From Chaenocephalus aceratus (taxonomy: Eukaryota; Chordata; Actinopteri; Perciformes; Channichthyidae), in NCBI GenBank assembly GCA_023974075.1, contig CM043797.1:1-64000 (forward strand): 64,000 bases of DNA. Reading direction: 5' to 3'. The notes below the pieces were generated by a model. It did not search any database and was not told where the DNA came from. It worked only from the letters and a program-made list of their open reading frames with translations. Of this stretch, positions 1 through 8,788 are shown one piece after another. The position numbers and the translations under genes are program-made. Each line of letters starts with the position of its first letter. Position 1 is the stretch's first letter.

Positions 1-298
1 TTCATTCTGAAAAAGTACCTAATTTGCAAGATGTCTGTCAATTTGCAATGATATATCTGTCACATGTTGTAAGTAATCTGAGTGGGCCTCGTCCTTGTAA
101 AGGAGATGACATGTACATTAGTACGTTTAAAAGGACATGAAATATTCAAATATACAATGAGAGAATGTCAGTGTTGTAGTACTCAAGTCCAGGACTCAGA
201 CCTATGACTCGACTCGACTATTGACTGCATTCAGACTCAGAAGTTGAAGACTTGGTAATTGATAACGAATTTAGCACAAGATATTAGATATTTTAATT
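1..298. other. Non-coding, no recognised feature
   Basis: No open frame or RNA gene is visible. A stretch near 180-235 is rich in GACTC/GACTCG words and may be a transposon remnant, but no termini can be defined. Confidence 0.4.
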
Positions 299-430
299 AG
301 AGATGCACCGATCGATTGGCCACTGATCTCAAAAGGCCGTTTTCAGCTGTTCGGCTAACAGTGACTGGCAGATCTGTCTCACATATCAGATTTTTTGCCA
401 GTGAAATGTTCCGCCAATAGCCACACTATC
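299..430 (+). mobile_element. hAT-like transposon terminus (remnant)
   Basis: The sequence TAGAGATGCACCGATC resembles the terminal motif of a family of hAT DNA transposons in vertebrates (recalled, not searched). No coding capacity and no matching second terminus is visible before the tRNA array begins, so this is at best a fragment. The right edge is approximate. Confidence 0.35.
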
Positions 431-489
431 GTTCACATCACGCACACAGCGTTAGTTCATTTTATACAGTTTAAAAGCTGCTACGAAAG

Positions 490-562
490 CAAAAAGTGGC
501 GCAATGGATAACGCGTCTGACTACGGATCAGAAGATTCCAGGTTCGACTCCTGGCTAACTTG
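490..562 (+). pseudogene. tRNA-Arg(ACG) pseudogene, copy 1
   Basis: From the D arm to the T arm it matches the other Arg copies, with anticodon loop CTACGGA (anticodon ACG). The 5' acceptor strand is replaced by A-rich sequence (CAAAAAG) that cannot pair with the 3' strand (CTAACTT), so it should not fold as a tRNA. Confidence 0.8.
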
Positions 563-877
563 TCTCGCTTTAGGAAATCAATTGTTCCTCATTTCATAAT
601 GTACTTCTCAAAAAGCTGTCCGTCAAAGTACACCTGGAATGAGGGATCGACATGGGTCAATGGGCTTTCAACATTTCCAACAGTACTTCTCAACAAACAG
701 TCCATCAAAGTCAGTGAACATTTGAAACGAGGAACAACACTATTATGGCCCTTCAACATGAAACCAAGCGAATGTGAAATATTTCGTATTTAGCCTACGT
801 GGCTTTTGACTTCTGGTCATTTGAGCTTTACAGTAATTCCCAGCCTATGAGTATGTGTCTGAACTCTGTCAGTCATA

Positions 878-949
878 GGGGGTATAGCTCAGTGGTAGAG
901 CATTTGACTGCAGATCAAGAGGTCCCCAGTTCAAATCTGGGTGCCCCCT
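878..949 (+). tRNA. tRNA-Cys(GCA), copy 1
   Basis: A 72-nt cloverleaf. The acceptor GGGGGTA pairs with TGCCCCC, the D arm is GCTC/GAGC, the anticodon stem TTTGA/TCAAG holds loop CTGCAGA (anticodon GCA) and the T arm is CCCAG/CTGGG. A TTT run follows as a weak Pol III terminator. All stems pair, so this is one of two fully intact Cys copies. Confidence 0.95.
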
Positions 950-1006
950 TTGTAAGTGTACTTTCCTTCAGAATGGCATGTTTGCAATACTGTGAGAACT
1001 ACGGTG

Positions 1007-1078
1007 GCCGTGATCGTATAGTGGTTAGTACTCTGTGTTGTGGCCGCAGCAACCCCGGTTCGAATCCGGGTCAAGGCA
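1007..1078 (+). tRNA. tRNA-His(GTG), copy 1, one acceptor mismatch
   Basis: A 72-nt cloverleaf with anticodon loop TTGTGGC (anticodon GTG). The acceptor GCCGTGA against TCAAGGC has one G-A mismatch where the other copies have G-C, and the anticodon stem has one G-U pair (CTGTG/CGCAG). The T arm CCCGG/CCGGG is intact. It may be functional or mildly decayed. Confidence 0.8.
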
Positions 1079-1177
1079 GCAGTTGCAGTCTGATTTTATG
1101 TTTTTGCCTCAACCTACCTACTGCATTTTTAGTTCATTTTCTACAGTTTAAAAGCTGCTACGAAAGCAAAAAACAAA

Positions 1178-1250
1178 GGGTTAGTGGCGCAATGGATAAC
1201 GCGTCTGACTACGTATCAGAAGATTCCAGGTTCGACTCCTGGCTAGCTCG
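1178..1250 (+). tRNA. tRNA-Arg(ACG), copy 2, altered position 37
   Basis: A 73-nt cloverleaf with acceptor GGGTTAG/CTAGCTC (two wobble pairs), an intact T arm CCAGG/CCTGG and anticodon ACG. The loop reads CTACGTA, so the base 3' of the anticodon is U and not the usual purine. Stems are otherwise intact and function is uncertain. Confidence 0.75.
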
Positions 1251-1565
1251 TCTCACTTTAGTAAATCAATTGTTCCTCATTTCCTAATGTACTTCTCAAA
1301 AAGCTGTCCGTCAAAGTACACCTGGAATGAGGGATCGACATGGGTCAATGGGCTTTCAACATTTCCAACAGTACTTCTCAACAAACAGTCCATCAAAGTC
1401 AGTGAACATTTGAAACGAGGAACAACACTATTATGGCCCTTCAACATGAAACCAAGCGAATGTGAAATATTTCGTTTTTAGCCTACGTGGCTTTTGACTT
1501 CTGGTCATTTGAGCTTTACAGTAATGTCCAGCCTATAAGTATGTGTCTGAACTCTTTAAGTCATA

Positions 1566-1637
1566 CGGGCTATACCTCAGTGGTAGAGCATTAGACTGCA
1601 GATCAAGACGTCCCCAGTTCAAATCTGGGTAACCCCG
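1566..1637 (+). pseudogene. tRNA-Cys(GCA) pseudogene, copy 2
   Basis: The anticodon GCA is kept, but the acceptor (CGGGCTA against TAACCCC) has at least two mismatches, the first D-stem pair is lost (CCTC against GAGC) and the anticodon stem has an A-A mismatch. Confidence 0.85.
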
Positions 1638-1694
1638 TTGTAAGTGTACTTTCCTTCAGAATGGTATGTTTGCAATACTGTGAGAACTACAGTG

Positions 1695-1766
1695 GCCGTG
1701 ATCGTATAGTGGTTAGTACTCTGCGTTGTGCCCGCAGCAACCCCGGTTCGAATCCGGGTCACGGCA
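1695..1766 (+). tRNA. tRNA-His(GTG), copy 2, altered position 37
   Basis: Acceptor GCCGTGA/TCACGGC, anticodon stem CTGCG/CGCAG and T arm CCCGG/CCGGG all pair. The anticodon loop is TTGTGCC: anticodon GTG is intact, but the next base is C where the other copies have G. Confidence 0.78.
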
Positions 1767-1865
1767 GCAGTTGCAGTCTGCTTTTATGTTTTTGCCTCAA
1801 CCTACCTACTGCATTTTTAGTTCATTGTATACAGTTTAAAAGCTGCTACGAAAGCAAAAAAAAAA

Positions 1866-1938
1866 GGGTTAGTGGCGCAATGGATAACGCATCTGACTAC
1901 GGATCAGAAGGTTCCATGTTCGACTCCTCGCTAGCTCG
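1866..1938 (+). pseudogene. tRNA-Arg(ACG) pseudogene, copy 3
   Basis: Acceptor and anticodon loop (CTACGGA) are preserved. The T stem is broken at two pairs (CCATG against CCTCG) and base 26 is changed, so a stable T arm is unlikely. Confidence 0.75.
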
Positions 1939-2259
1939 TCTCGCTTTAGGAAATCAATTGTTCCTCATTTCCTAATGTACTTCTCAAAAAGCTGTCCGTC
2001 AAAGTACACCTGGAATGAGGGATTGACATGATATGGGTCAATGGGCTTTCAACATTTCAAACAGTACTTCTCAACAAACAGTCCATCAAAGTCAGTGAAC
2101 ATTTGAAACGAGGAACAACACTATTATGGCCCTTCAACATGAAACCAAGCAAATGTGAAATATTTCGTTTTTAGCCTACGTGGGCTTTTGACTTCTGGTC
2201 ATTTGAGCTTTACAGTAATTCCCAGCCTATGAGTATGTGTCTGAACTCTGTCAGTCATA

Positions 2260-2331
2260 GGGGGTATAGCTCAGTGGTAGAGCATTAGACTGCAGATCAA
2301 GAGGTCCCCAGTTCAAATCTGGGTGCCCCCT
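2260..2331 (+). tRNA. tRNA-Cys(GCA), copy 3, one stem mismatch
   Basis: Acceptor, D arm and T arm match intact copy 1. The anticodon stem reads TTAGA/TCAAG, giving one A-A mismatch in the middle of the stem. Copies 2 to 4 all share this change, so it marks an array subfamily. Confidence 0.75.
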
Positions 2332-2390
2332 TTGTATAGTGTACTTTCCTTCAGAATGGTATGTTTGCAATACTGTGAGAACTACTGGTG

Positions 2391-2461
2391 GCCGTGATTG
2401 TATAGTGGTTAGTACTCTGCGTTGTGGCCGCAGCAATCCCGATTCGAATCCGGTCACGGCA
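2391..2461 (+). pseudogene. tRNA-His(GTG) pseudogene, copy 3
   Basis: It is 71 nt long, one base short. The deletion falls in the T stem (CCCGA against CCGG), so the T arm cannot form normally. The anticodon GTG is retained. Confidence 0.75.
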
Positions 2462-2561
2462 GCAGTTGCAGTCTGATTTTATGTTTTTGCCTCAACCTAC
2501 CTACTGCATTTTTAGTTCATTTTCTACAGTTTAAAAGCTGCTACGAAAGCAAAAAAACAAA

Positions 2562-2634
2562 GGGTTAGTGGCGCAATGGATAACGCGTCTGACTTCGGAT
2601 CAGAAGATTCCAGGTTCGACTCCTGGCTAGCTCG
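2562..2634 (+). tRNA. tRNA-Arg(TCG), copy 4
   Basis: A 73-nt cloverleaf with every stem intact: acceptor GGGTTAG/CTAGCTC, anticodon stem TCTGA/TCAGA and T arm CCAGG/CCTGG. The anticodon loop is CTTCGGA, giving anticodon TCG where its sisters have ACG. The wobble base has changed but the amino acid stays arginine. It is the only fully canonical Arg copy in the array. Confidence 0.9.
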
Positions 2635-2951
2635 TCTCGCTTTAGGAAATCAATTGTTCCTCATTTCCTAATGTACTTCTCAAAAAGCTGTCCGTCAAAG
2701 TACACCTGGAATGAGGGATCGACATGGGTCAATGGGCTTTCAACATTTCCAACAGTACTTCTCAACAAACAGTCCATCAAAGTCAGTGAACATTTGAAAC
2801 TGAGGAACAACACTATTATGGCCCTTCAACATGAAACCAAGCGAATGTGAAATATTTCGTTTTTAGCCTACGTGGGCTTTTGACTTCTGGTCATTTGAGC
2901 TTTACAGTAATTCCCAGCCTATGAGTATGTGTCTGAACTCTGTCAGTCATA

Positions 2952-3023
2952 GGGGCTATAGCTCAGTGGTAGAGCATTAGACTGCAGATCAAGAGGTCCC
3001 CAGTTCAATTCTGGGTGCCCCCT
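2952..3023 (+). pseudogene. tRNA-Cys(GCA), copy 4, probably decayed
   Basis: The anticodon GCA is kept. The acceptor GGGGCTA has a C-C mismatch at pair 5, the anticodon stem has the A-A mismatch and the T loop is TTCAATT instead of TTCAAAT. Confidence 0.65.
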
Positions 3024-3080
3024 TTGTAAGTGTACTTTCCTTCAGAATGGTATGTTTGCAATACTGTGAGAACTACGGTG

Positions 3081-3150
3081 GCCGTGATCGTATAGTGGTT
3101 AGTACTCTGCGTTGAGGCCGCAGCAACCCCGGTTCGAATCCGCGTCTCGG
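3081..3150 (+). pseudogene. tRNA-His-derived pseudogene with GAG anticodon, copy 4
   Basis: The 5' two thirds match tRNA-His, but the anticodon loop reads TTGAGGC, so GTG has become GAG (a leucine anticodon). The T stem is broken (CCCGG against CCGCG) and the 3' acceptor end is lost in a short deletion. Confidence 0.75.
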
Positions 3151-3245
3151 TTGCAGTCTGATTTTATGTTTTTGCCTCAACCTACCGACTGCATTTTTAG
3201 TTCATTTTATACAGTTTAAAAGCTGCTACGAAAGCAAAAAACAAA

Positions 3246-3318
3246 GGGTTAGTGGCGCAATGGGTAACGCGTCTGACTACGGATCAGAAGATTCCAGGTT
3301 CGACTCCTGACTAGCTTG
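3246..3318 (+). pseudogene. tRNA-Arg(ACG), copy 5, probably decayed
   Basis: Anticodon ACG is intact. The T stem has a C-A mismatch (CCAGG against CCTGA), the terminal acceptor pair is G-U and the D loop carries an A to G change (AATGGGTA). Confidence 0.6.
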
Positions 3319-3622
3319 TCTCGCTCCTCATTTCCTAATGTACTTCACAAAAAGCTGTCCGTCAAAGTACACCTGGAATGAGGGATCGACATGATGATGG
3401 GTCAATGGGCTTTCAACATTTCCAACAGTACTTCTCAACAAACAGTCCATCAAAGTCAGTGAACATTTGAAACAAGGAACAACACTATTATGGCCCTTCA
3501 ACATGAAACCAAACGAATGTGAAATATTTCGTATTTAGCCTACGTGGCTTTTGACTTCTGGTCATTTGAGCTTTACAGTAATTCCCAGCCTATGAGTATG
3601 TGTCTGAACTCTGTCAGTCATA

Positions 3623-3694
3623 GGGGGTATAGCTCAGTGGTAGAGCATTTGACTGCAGATCAAGAGGTCCCCAGTTCAAATCTGGGTGCCCCCT
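3623..3694 (+). tRNA. tRNA-Cys(GCA), copy 5
   Basis: Identical in all stems and loops to intact copy 1: acceptor GGGGGTA/TGCCCCC, anticodon stem TTTGA/TCAAG, loop CTGCAGA and T arm CCCAG/CTGGG. A TTT run follows. Confidence 0.95.
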
Positions 3695-3751
3695 TTGTAA
3701 GTGTACTTTCCTTCAGAATGGTATGTTTGCAATACTGTGAGAACTACGGTG

Positions 3752-3823
3752 GCCGTGATCGTATAGTGGTTAGTACTCTGCGTTGTGGCCGCAGCAACCC
3801 CAGTTCGAATCCGGGTCACGGCA
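3752..3823 (+). tRNA. tRNA-His(GTG), copy 5, one T-stem mismatch
   Basis: The acceptor GCCGTGA/TCACGGC and the anticodon arm (loop TTGTGGC) are intact. The T stem CCCAG/CCGGG has one A-C mismatch. It is the last recognisable tRNA of the array. Confidence 0.78.
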
Positions 3824-3961
3824 GCAGTTGCAGTCTGCTTTTATGTTTTTGCTTCAACCTACCTACTGCATTTTTAGTTCATTTTATTTAGCCTACGTGG
3901 CTTTTGACTTCCGGTCATTTGAGCTTTACAGTAATGTCCAGCCTATAAGTATGTGTCTGAA

Positions 3962-5385
3962 CTCTTTACAGATGTAGCGCTTCGTTTCAGACGCCTACCC
4001 GGGCGGGTCCGTGATCGGCACGGGGTGGGCCCCTGCTGAAAAGGAAAACCCCCCCGCAGGACTTGAAACGCCCCCTTGATAAATACATTTAATTATAATG
4101 AAACCAGCAGCAATGGATCATGGATCCACCAGGGGGAGCCGTGAAAAGCTGCCACACTGGAACTCATGTGAAATAAACAGCTGATCTACAGGTATCTGAT
4201 ATAGCGGATATTTGTTAAGATCCATATATGTCACGGATAGGATCATATTCTGTGCTTAAGTAAGAGACATGTAATCATTTACTAAACATCACCATGTTTT
4301 TATTTAACAAAATAATGTTTAATTCACGTTGGCGTAAGTACAAAACCATCGCTATGTTTTTAGATCAGGAAATGCATCCAGGGTCAAACAAACGATGTTC
4401 GATCGTGATCCTCGCGATCATTTAATGTATCATATGTTCGCGAGTTGAAATGAATGCACTAAATTTAATCCACGTGAGTTTACAACAACAACAATAAATC
4501 GCTTTGTTTTTATATCACATCCAACGCAGGAAAATGCAGCGGCTCTCTACCGATCATCCTAATCCCACGGGCAAACAATAATATGTACAGTGTTCATAGT
4601 TTACTGTATTATTAGTGTCTAATATTACTGCTATAATAATCACACATTGAGTTGTTGAAATCAGACCGTCGGTTTTTTTAAACGCTCTGAATGAAACGGC
4701 AGCTCTCAGGTGATCAGCTGTGTGTTTACACAATAACATATGCATAGTAATTTAATACCTTCCAACACACATTGTAAGAACAGTTCTGTTTCATATGAGT
4801 GTTGAGAGCTGTATCCACACATCTACTAATTTTGCCCTCAGTGCACCAGATTGATGCATTTAACTTCAATTTAAATAAAAACATCTTCTGTTGTAACAAC
4901 AATAACATTATAAATAGTAACATAGCATGGTATTGCACATTTACTGTAGCTTTGAGTGTTACTGGCCTGAGATTTTTTTATTACATGAATGAAGGTGACT
5001 GAGGCTTTTTAATATAGACGTTTCAGTGTCCCACATTTTGCACAGAACTGTCCCACATTAGGAAAACAGATTGTCTGAGACAACTTGGCACTAAGAGTAC
5101 TAATATGTCTACCATTTCTTTTATGAGTTTAATATCTGCATGTTCTCTTTTGGTTTGATTAGGACACATCCTGGGGATTTCAGAATGTTACTGGATTTTG
5201 ATTTATTGTATCGGCTTCATGTCGCAATATATTCCCGAAGTCTGAAATGCAAAAATGTTCCACATTAGGGCAATTCACCCTACATTTAATCATTTTGTTT
5301 ATTTTTAACGAAATAAATGTGGTTTAATCCATCATGAAATTAATATAGGCTATTTACTTAGTACATATCTGACATTAACGATTAA
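3962..5385. other. Intergenic: GC-rich patch then AT-rich sequence, no gene
   Basis: A short GC-rich patch (3970-4075, with CCCGGGCGGG and several C runs) follows the tRNA array and matches nothing I recognise. The rest is AT-rich and has no convincing reading frame. A stretch near 4800-4895 is repeated elsewhere in the window and is listed separately. Confidence 0.5.
4799..4895 (+). repeat. Interspersed repeat, second copy inverted at 56780-56890
   Basis: The stretch from GTTGAGAGCTGTATCCA through CACCAGATTGATGCATTTAA to AAACATCTTC is repeated with a few changes, in reverse orientation, at 56780-56890 inside the TTAA-flanked THAP element. A relative of that element has probably left a fragment here. 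Its ends could not be found. Confidence 0.6.
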
Positions 5386-5520
5386 CACACTGTTCATACT
5401 GCTCACAGGCTGATATCTAGTGTATTCATACACACTGTTCATACTGCTCACAGGCTGATATCTAGTGTATTCATACACACTGTTCATACTGCTCACAGCT
5501 GATATCTAGTGTATTCATAC
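5386..5520 (+). repeat. 45-bp tandem repeat, three copies
   Basis: The unit TGTTCATACTGCTCACAGGC...GTGTATTCATAC starts at about 5391, 5436 and 5481, with one base lost in the third copy. The matching place in the right arm (15390-15430) has a single copy. Confidence 0.85.
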
Positions 5521-5544
5521 CCCTCACTGTTTATTCATCATTCA

Positions 5545-5692
5545 ATTCATTATATATTTTATTCTATAGATTGTGAACATTACTTTTCACTTTACTGCTT
5601 GTTGCACCTGGTTAGAAGCTAAACTGCATTTCGTTGTCTCAGTACCTGTAATCTGTGCAATAACAATAAAGTTGAATCTAATCTTGAGCAGG
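5545..5692 (+). mobile_element. LINE 3' tail remnant
   Basis: It ends in AACAATAAAGTTGAATCTAA, a typical 3' end of a fish non-LTR retrotransposon with a TCTAA-like tail. The same fragment sits inverted in the right arm near 15205-15350, so it was present before the arms were duplicated or homogenised. Confidence 0.55.
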
Positions 5693-6349
5693 AACTAATG
5701 TAGGCTATTTACTTAGTACATATCTGACATTAACGATTAAGCACGTTTGTGCATTCTTTATGAATGCAAACCGAGTCGTTTCGTTTATTTTTAACGAAAT
5801 AAATGTGATTTAATCCACATAATTTACTGTGTTAATTGTTTACTTAGTATTGTTTAACTTGAATGTTCTTCACTTTTTAAATGCCTCTGTGATGTGCTGC
5901 TACCCATTTCCCCTCGGGGACTAATAAACGAATACTATGACATTAACGATTAAACACATTTGTGCATTCTTTATGAATGCAAACCGAGTCAAGCCGACTC
6001 TAATAAACGAATACTATATATTGAACGTCTATTGAATGGCCTTTGTATGTATACAGTACAGTATAGCCCAACCATTTACACCTTCCTTTTTTCCCGTCAA
6101 GAGTTTGAATTGGAGAAAGGTAATCGATGGTGCTTTTATAGCCTAGTTGCATAATAACTGTGTGATTTATATTGCTTTTCAAATGCATATGGCCACCCAT
6201 TTACATGGCTCTTCCCGTCAAGACTATGAATAGAACTTAGTCGCTTTACATTTCTGCGAATGAATTTTTAATCACACACGTCTCCCCATCCCGAAAATAA
6301 TAAAGAAAATAAAAAGAGGAAACAATTTTCAAGTTCAGTTTTCACCATT

Positions 6350-7390
6350 TTATTTAAAATAACTGACATACAGTAACAGACACATGCTGTAGGCATATCT
6401 GCTGCGGAAACCAGGACGAGCGATTTCGGGATCTGTTTTTCTGGGGCTCCTCAGTCTCTCGTTTACCCGGCTCCTGATCTTATGCCACTGGTCAATGTTC
6501 AGATATGGGAACCGATTGGAAACATAGGACTCAATCTGTTGCTTCACATTGAGGGGAAGAGGCATTTTCCCATTGGTCCCAGTCCAGTTGGTTATTTTCA
6601 CCATTCTCCCATATGTTACAAATGGCGTTATGGCCATGAACATATTAGCAGTATAGATCTCAGGGCGATGCTGTCCCTTAAAAAAGCTGTCCTGGTAAAA
6701 ACTTTCCTCTCGTTCTGAGGAAACAGCCCTGGTGGGTTCATCAGGAGTGACCGCCGACCATGGAGTGACCGCCGACCCTGGAGTGACCACTGGCACTGGA
6801 ATGACCGGTGGCAATGGTGTTGCCGCCAACACCAGTATGGGAGTGAACGGGGTTGTCGCTTCTGGCTCCAGAGGCTGTGGGTCTGCTTCGCCCACATGGT
6901 ACCCAAACAGTCTTCGCCTGGTTTGGTACGGGCTGGTGTCCAGCTGTTCCTGCTGTGCTGGTGGTGTCCCTCTTTCAATATTCGAAAGTCTTTGAGAAAG
7001 AGTCTCTAGTATCAACCGTGAGGAAGACCGCTCTGACTCTGCGGTCTGCAGTGCCGACATCATGGAAGCCTGCTCTGACTCTGCGGTCTGCAGTGCCGAC
7101 ATCATGGAAGCCCGCTCTGACTCTGCCGTCTCCAGTGCCGACATCATGGAGGCCTGCTCCTGAATCAGGGCGGACAATTGTGCCTCCGTTGCGGTCAAAC
7201 GGATTTTAATAGCGCTCTCTTCCTTATCTTTCTTACAGTGCAGACGCTTTTCTGCTTGCTCCTGCCTCTGCTTACTTTTTATGCTGATTTTCCTATTTCT
7301 ATTCTCTGAAAACTTCGAGCAGCGGCTCCTGGACATTAACCGATCACTGGGACAGTTCATCTTCGTAAATAGACGGAGGTTTTCAGCCAT
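6350..7390 (-). CDS. Coiled-coil protein with BEN-like C-terminal domain
   Basis: This 346-residue intronless frame starts at an ATG close to the LINE insertion site. Residues about 1-50 are basic. Residues about 65-140 form a coiled coil with three copies of an 18-residue repeat (MMSALQTAESE type, a 54-bp DNA repeat at 7020-7160). Residues about 165-235 are Pro/Thr/Val-rich and probably disordered. Residues about 245-320 resemble a BEN domain: an aliphatic segment, a NWTG stretch, then VxxRFP and a Trp-containing helix ending RLRSPRK. BEN domains bind DNA and occur in chromatin proteins and some viruses. The family call is my pattern match. Lying inside element A beside a transposase, it may be an accessory DNA-binding protein; this is inference. 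The upstream spliced exons on the same strand may belong to the same transcript. The frame has no internal stops, unlike its neighbours. Confidence 0.55.
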   Translation of the reverse strand: MAENLRLFTKMNCPSDRLMSRSRCSKFSENRNRKISIKSKQRQEQAEKRLHCKKDKEESAIKIRLTATEAQLSALIQEQASMMSALETAESERASMMSALQTAESEQASMMSALQTAESERSSSRLILETLSQRLSNIERGTPPAQQEQLDTSPYQTRRRLFGYHVGEADPQPLEPEATTPFTPILVLAATPLPPVIPVPVVTPGSAVTPWSAVTPDEPTRAVSSEREESFYQDSFFKGQHRPEIYTANMFMAITPFVTYGRMVKITNWTGTNGKMPLPLNVKQQIESYVSNRFPYLNIDQWHKIRSRVNERLRSPRKTDPEIARPGFRSRYAYSMCLLLYVSYFK

Positions 7391-7498
7391 ATTTCAACAT
7401 TTTTACGACGACCCCAGTCTTACAGTAGCGTGGCCTAGCAACAGCTAAAGCCTGGCAGGCTACTGCATGCTATTTAGCTTAAGCTAGTTGGTAGAAAA

Positions 7499-8788
7499 AT
7501 GCCTCCGTTCTCTACAGATGACTTCCACAAACTTCTACAGAAGATAGTTGTGCTGGAAATGAAAATGCAACGGTTGGAAGTTAACGTGGAAGTGAATGGA
7601 CTATGTTGTGGGAATGACACCACTTTACCAGTGTTGCAAAATAGTGGAAAAGGGTATGCTAACTCACAGCTAGTTAGCAGCTACAAGGATTCCAAGGAAC
7701 AGGAGGGCTGTGTACCGGGTAATAAATCTACAAGTGGTAGTCCTCCATGGAACTCTCTGGGTGCAAAGCCGAAGAGTAAATCATTTCCATGGGATTTGGG
7801 AGGACGGATAACAGGCAGAGCCCAACACTCAGAAATATGTGATGCGACCGGCTGGCCTGCATTGTTATCACCCAGGAAGAGCGCCTCTTCAACCCCTAAA
7901 CAGCAGTGGACAGCTGCTAAAGGGAGAATTACAAAAAATCCTCCTAAACCACCAAGTGTGCCAATCCAGAACAGATACGCTCCGCTGACCGAGAGCCGGA
8001 GATCTCTTTCTGATGACCTGGATAACCCGTCCTCTTCACACAGCAGGGTAAGGACCAATAGCTACTCCAAAAGTAAAAGACTAGAGGGAAAGCTAACGAC
8101 TGGGCCTGAAACTCTGATTGTGGGTGACTCTGCTGTAAGAGATGTAAAAGGTCTGTGTAGTAAGAACAACACCAAAGTACTCTGTTTTCCCAAGGATACG
8201 GTCTCTGACTTGGCTGAGAAGATCCTGCATATTGGGGCTGAACATCCGACTGTGAAGAATGTGGTTCTGCACATTGGAACAAATGATGTTGTGAAACAAG
8301 AGTCAGAAGTGCTGAAAAAAGACTTTAAATGTCTGTTGGAAACTGCCAGCTCTCTAAATGCAGAGGTGTTCATCAGTGGCCCTCTACCGCCAGTCAGAAG
8401 AGGAGTGGAGAGATTCAGCAGATTGTTTGCACTGAACACCTGGCTTTCAACTGTCTGTACTGACCATTCTGTGCATTTTATTGACAATTTTAACTTTTTC
8501 TGGGATCGCAGACATCTTTTCAAGGCAAATGGAGTTTGCCTGAACAAGTCAGGAGTGAAATTGTTTATCTCTAACATATTCAACTGCCTGCGTCATCAAT
8601 CTGTTCCCTCTGCCAAGGACAAGCGGCAAGAGGAATCAAAACAGAAGATAGACACAACACATCGCGCAGAAAACCCTGAAGAAGTATCACTGCACCCGCC
8701 TGAGGAATGTTCTGATTATGGGAGACCTATGAAACACATGGAGGAGTCCCCACCGCCCGTCACCCCCCCCCCCTATCAACGCCTTTGA
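7499..8788 (+). CDS. LINE ORF1, SGNH-hydrolase (esterase-like) type
   Basis: A 429-residue ORF1 protein. Residues about 1-40 may form a short helix, about 45-200 are low-complexity and basic, and about 205-370 form an SGNH hydrolase-like domain. That domain has the GDS block (LIVGDSAVRD, Ser near residue 211) and a GTND block (Asn near 262). In the C-terminal catalytic block the usual His of a D..HLN motif is replaced: the sequence reads GVCLNKSG with Cys near 347. Esterase-type ORF1 proteins are known in CR1/L2 LINEs and are thought to help the ribonucleoprotein particle or bind lipid or nucleic acid. The Pro-rich C-terminus ends at a poly-C run (CACCCCCCCCC), and the downstream sequence still looks coding in another frame, so a slip there may have cut the protein short. 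Confidence 0.82.
   Translation: MPPFSTDDFHKLLQKIVVLEMKMQRLEVNVEVNGLCCGNDTTLPVLQNSGKGYANSQLVSSYKDSKEQEGCVPGNKSTSGSPPWNSLGAKPKSKSFPWDLGGRITGRAQHSEICDATGWPALLSPRKSASSTPKQQWTAAKGRITKNPPKPPSVPIQNRYAPLTESRRSLSDDLDNPSSSHSRVRTNSYSKSKRLEGKLTTGPETLIVGDSAVRDVKGLCSKNNTKVLCFPKDTVSDLAEKILHIGAEHPTVKNVVLHIGTNDVVKQESEVLKKDFKCLLETASSLNAEVFISGPLPPVRRGVERFSRLFALNTWLSTVCTDHSVHFIDNFNFFWDRRHLFKANGVCLNKSGVKLFISNIFNCLRHQSVPSAKDKRQEESKQKIDTTHRAENPEEVSLHPPEECSDYGRPMKHMEESPPPVTPPPYQRL

Larger units (their letters stand above)
490..3961 (+). repeat. Tandem tRNA array, about five Arg-Cys-His units
   Basis: Five near-identical units of about 671-694 bp follow head to tail, judged from Cys starts at 878, 1566, 2260, 2952 and 3623. 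In each unit tRNA-Arg is followed by a spacer of about 315 bp, then tRNA-Cys, 57-59 bp, tRNA-His and about 99 bp before the next Arg. The last unit ends soon after its His gene and lacks a following Arg. Spacers are as conserved as the genes, so the unit was amplified as a block. Clustered tandem tRNA genes are typical of teleost genomes. All genes lie on the plus strand. The short reading frames across this array are shadows of the repeat and not proteins. Confidence 0.93.
5386..6258 (+). repeat. Left inverted arm of element A
   Basis: It pairs with 14636-15430 in reverse orientation. Shared landmarks are CCCCTCGGGGACTAATAAAC, GAATGCAAACCGAGTC (twice), CTTCCCGTCAAGA and ATAAACGAATACTAT. The left arm is slightly longer because it holds three copies of a 45-bp tandem repeat, against one in the right arm. 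Confidence 0.85.

Noticed and set aside
560..3977. Open frames of 60-160 residues across the tRNA array, repeated from unit to unit
   Set aside because: They run through tRNA genes and conserved spacers and recur only because the DNA unit recurs. No protein family features are seen.
6482..7209. Plus-strand and alternative frames over the BEN-like gene
   Set aside because: Shadow frames created by the GC-rich repeats of the minus-strand gene; the minus frame is longer and has a coherent coiled coil.
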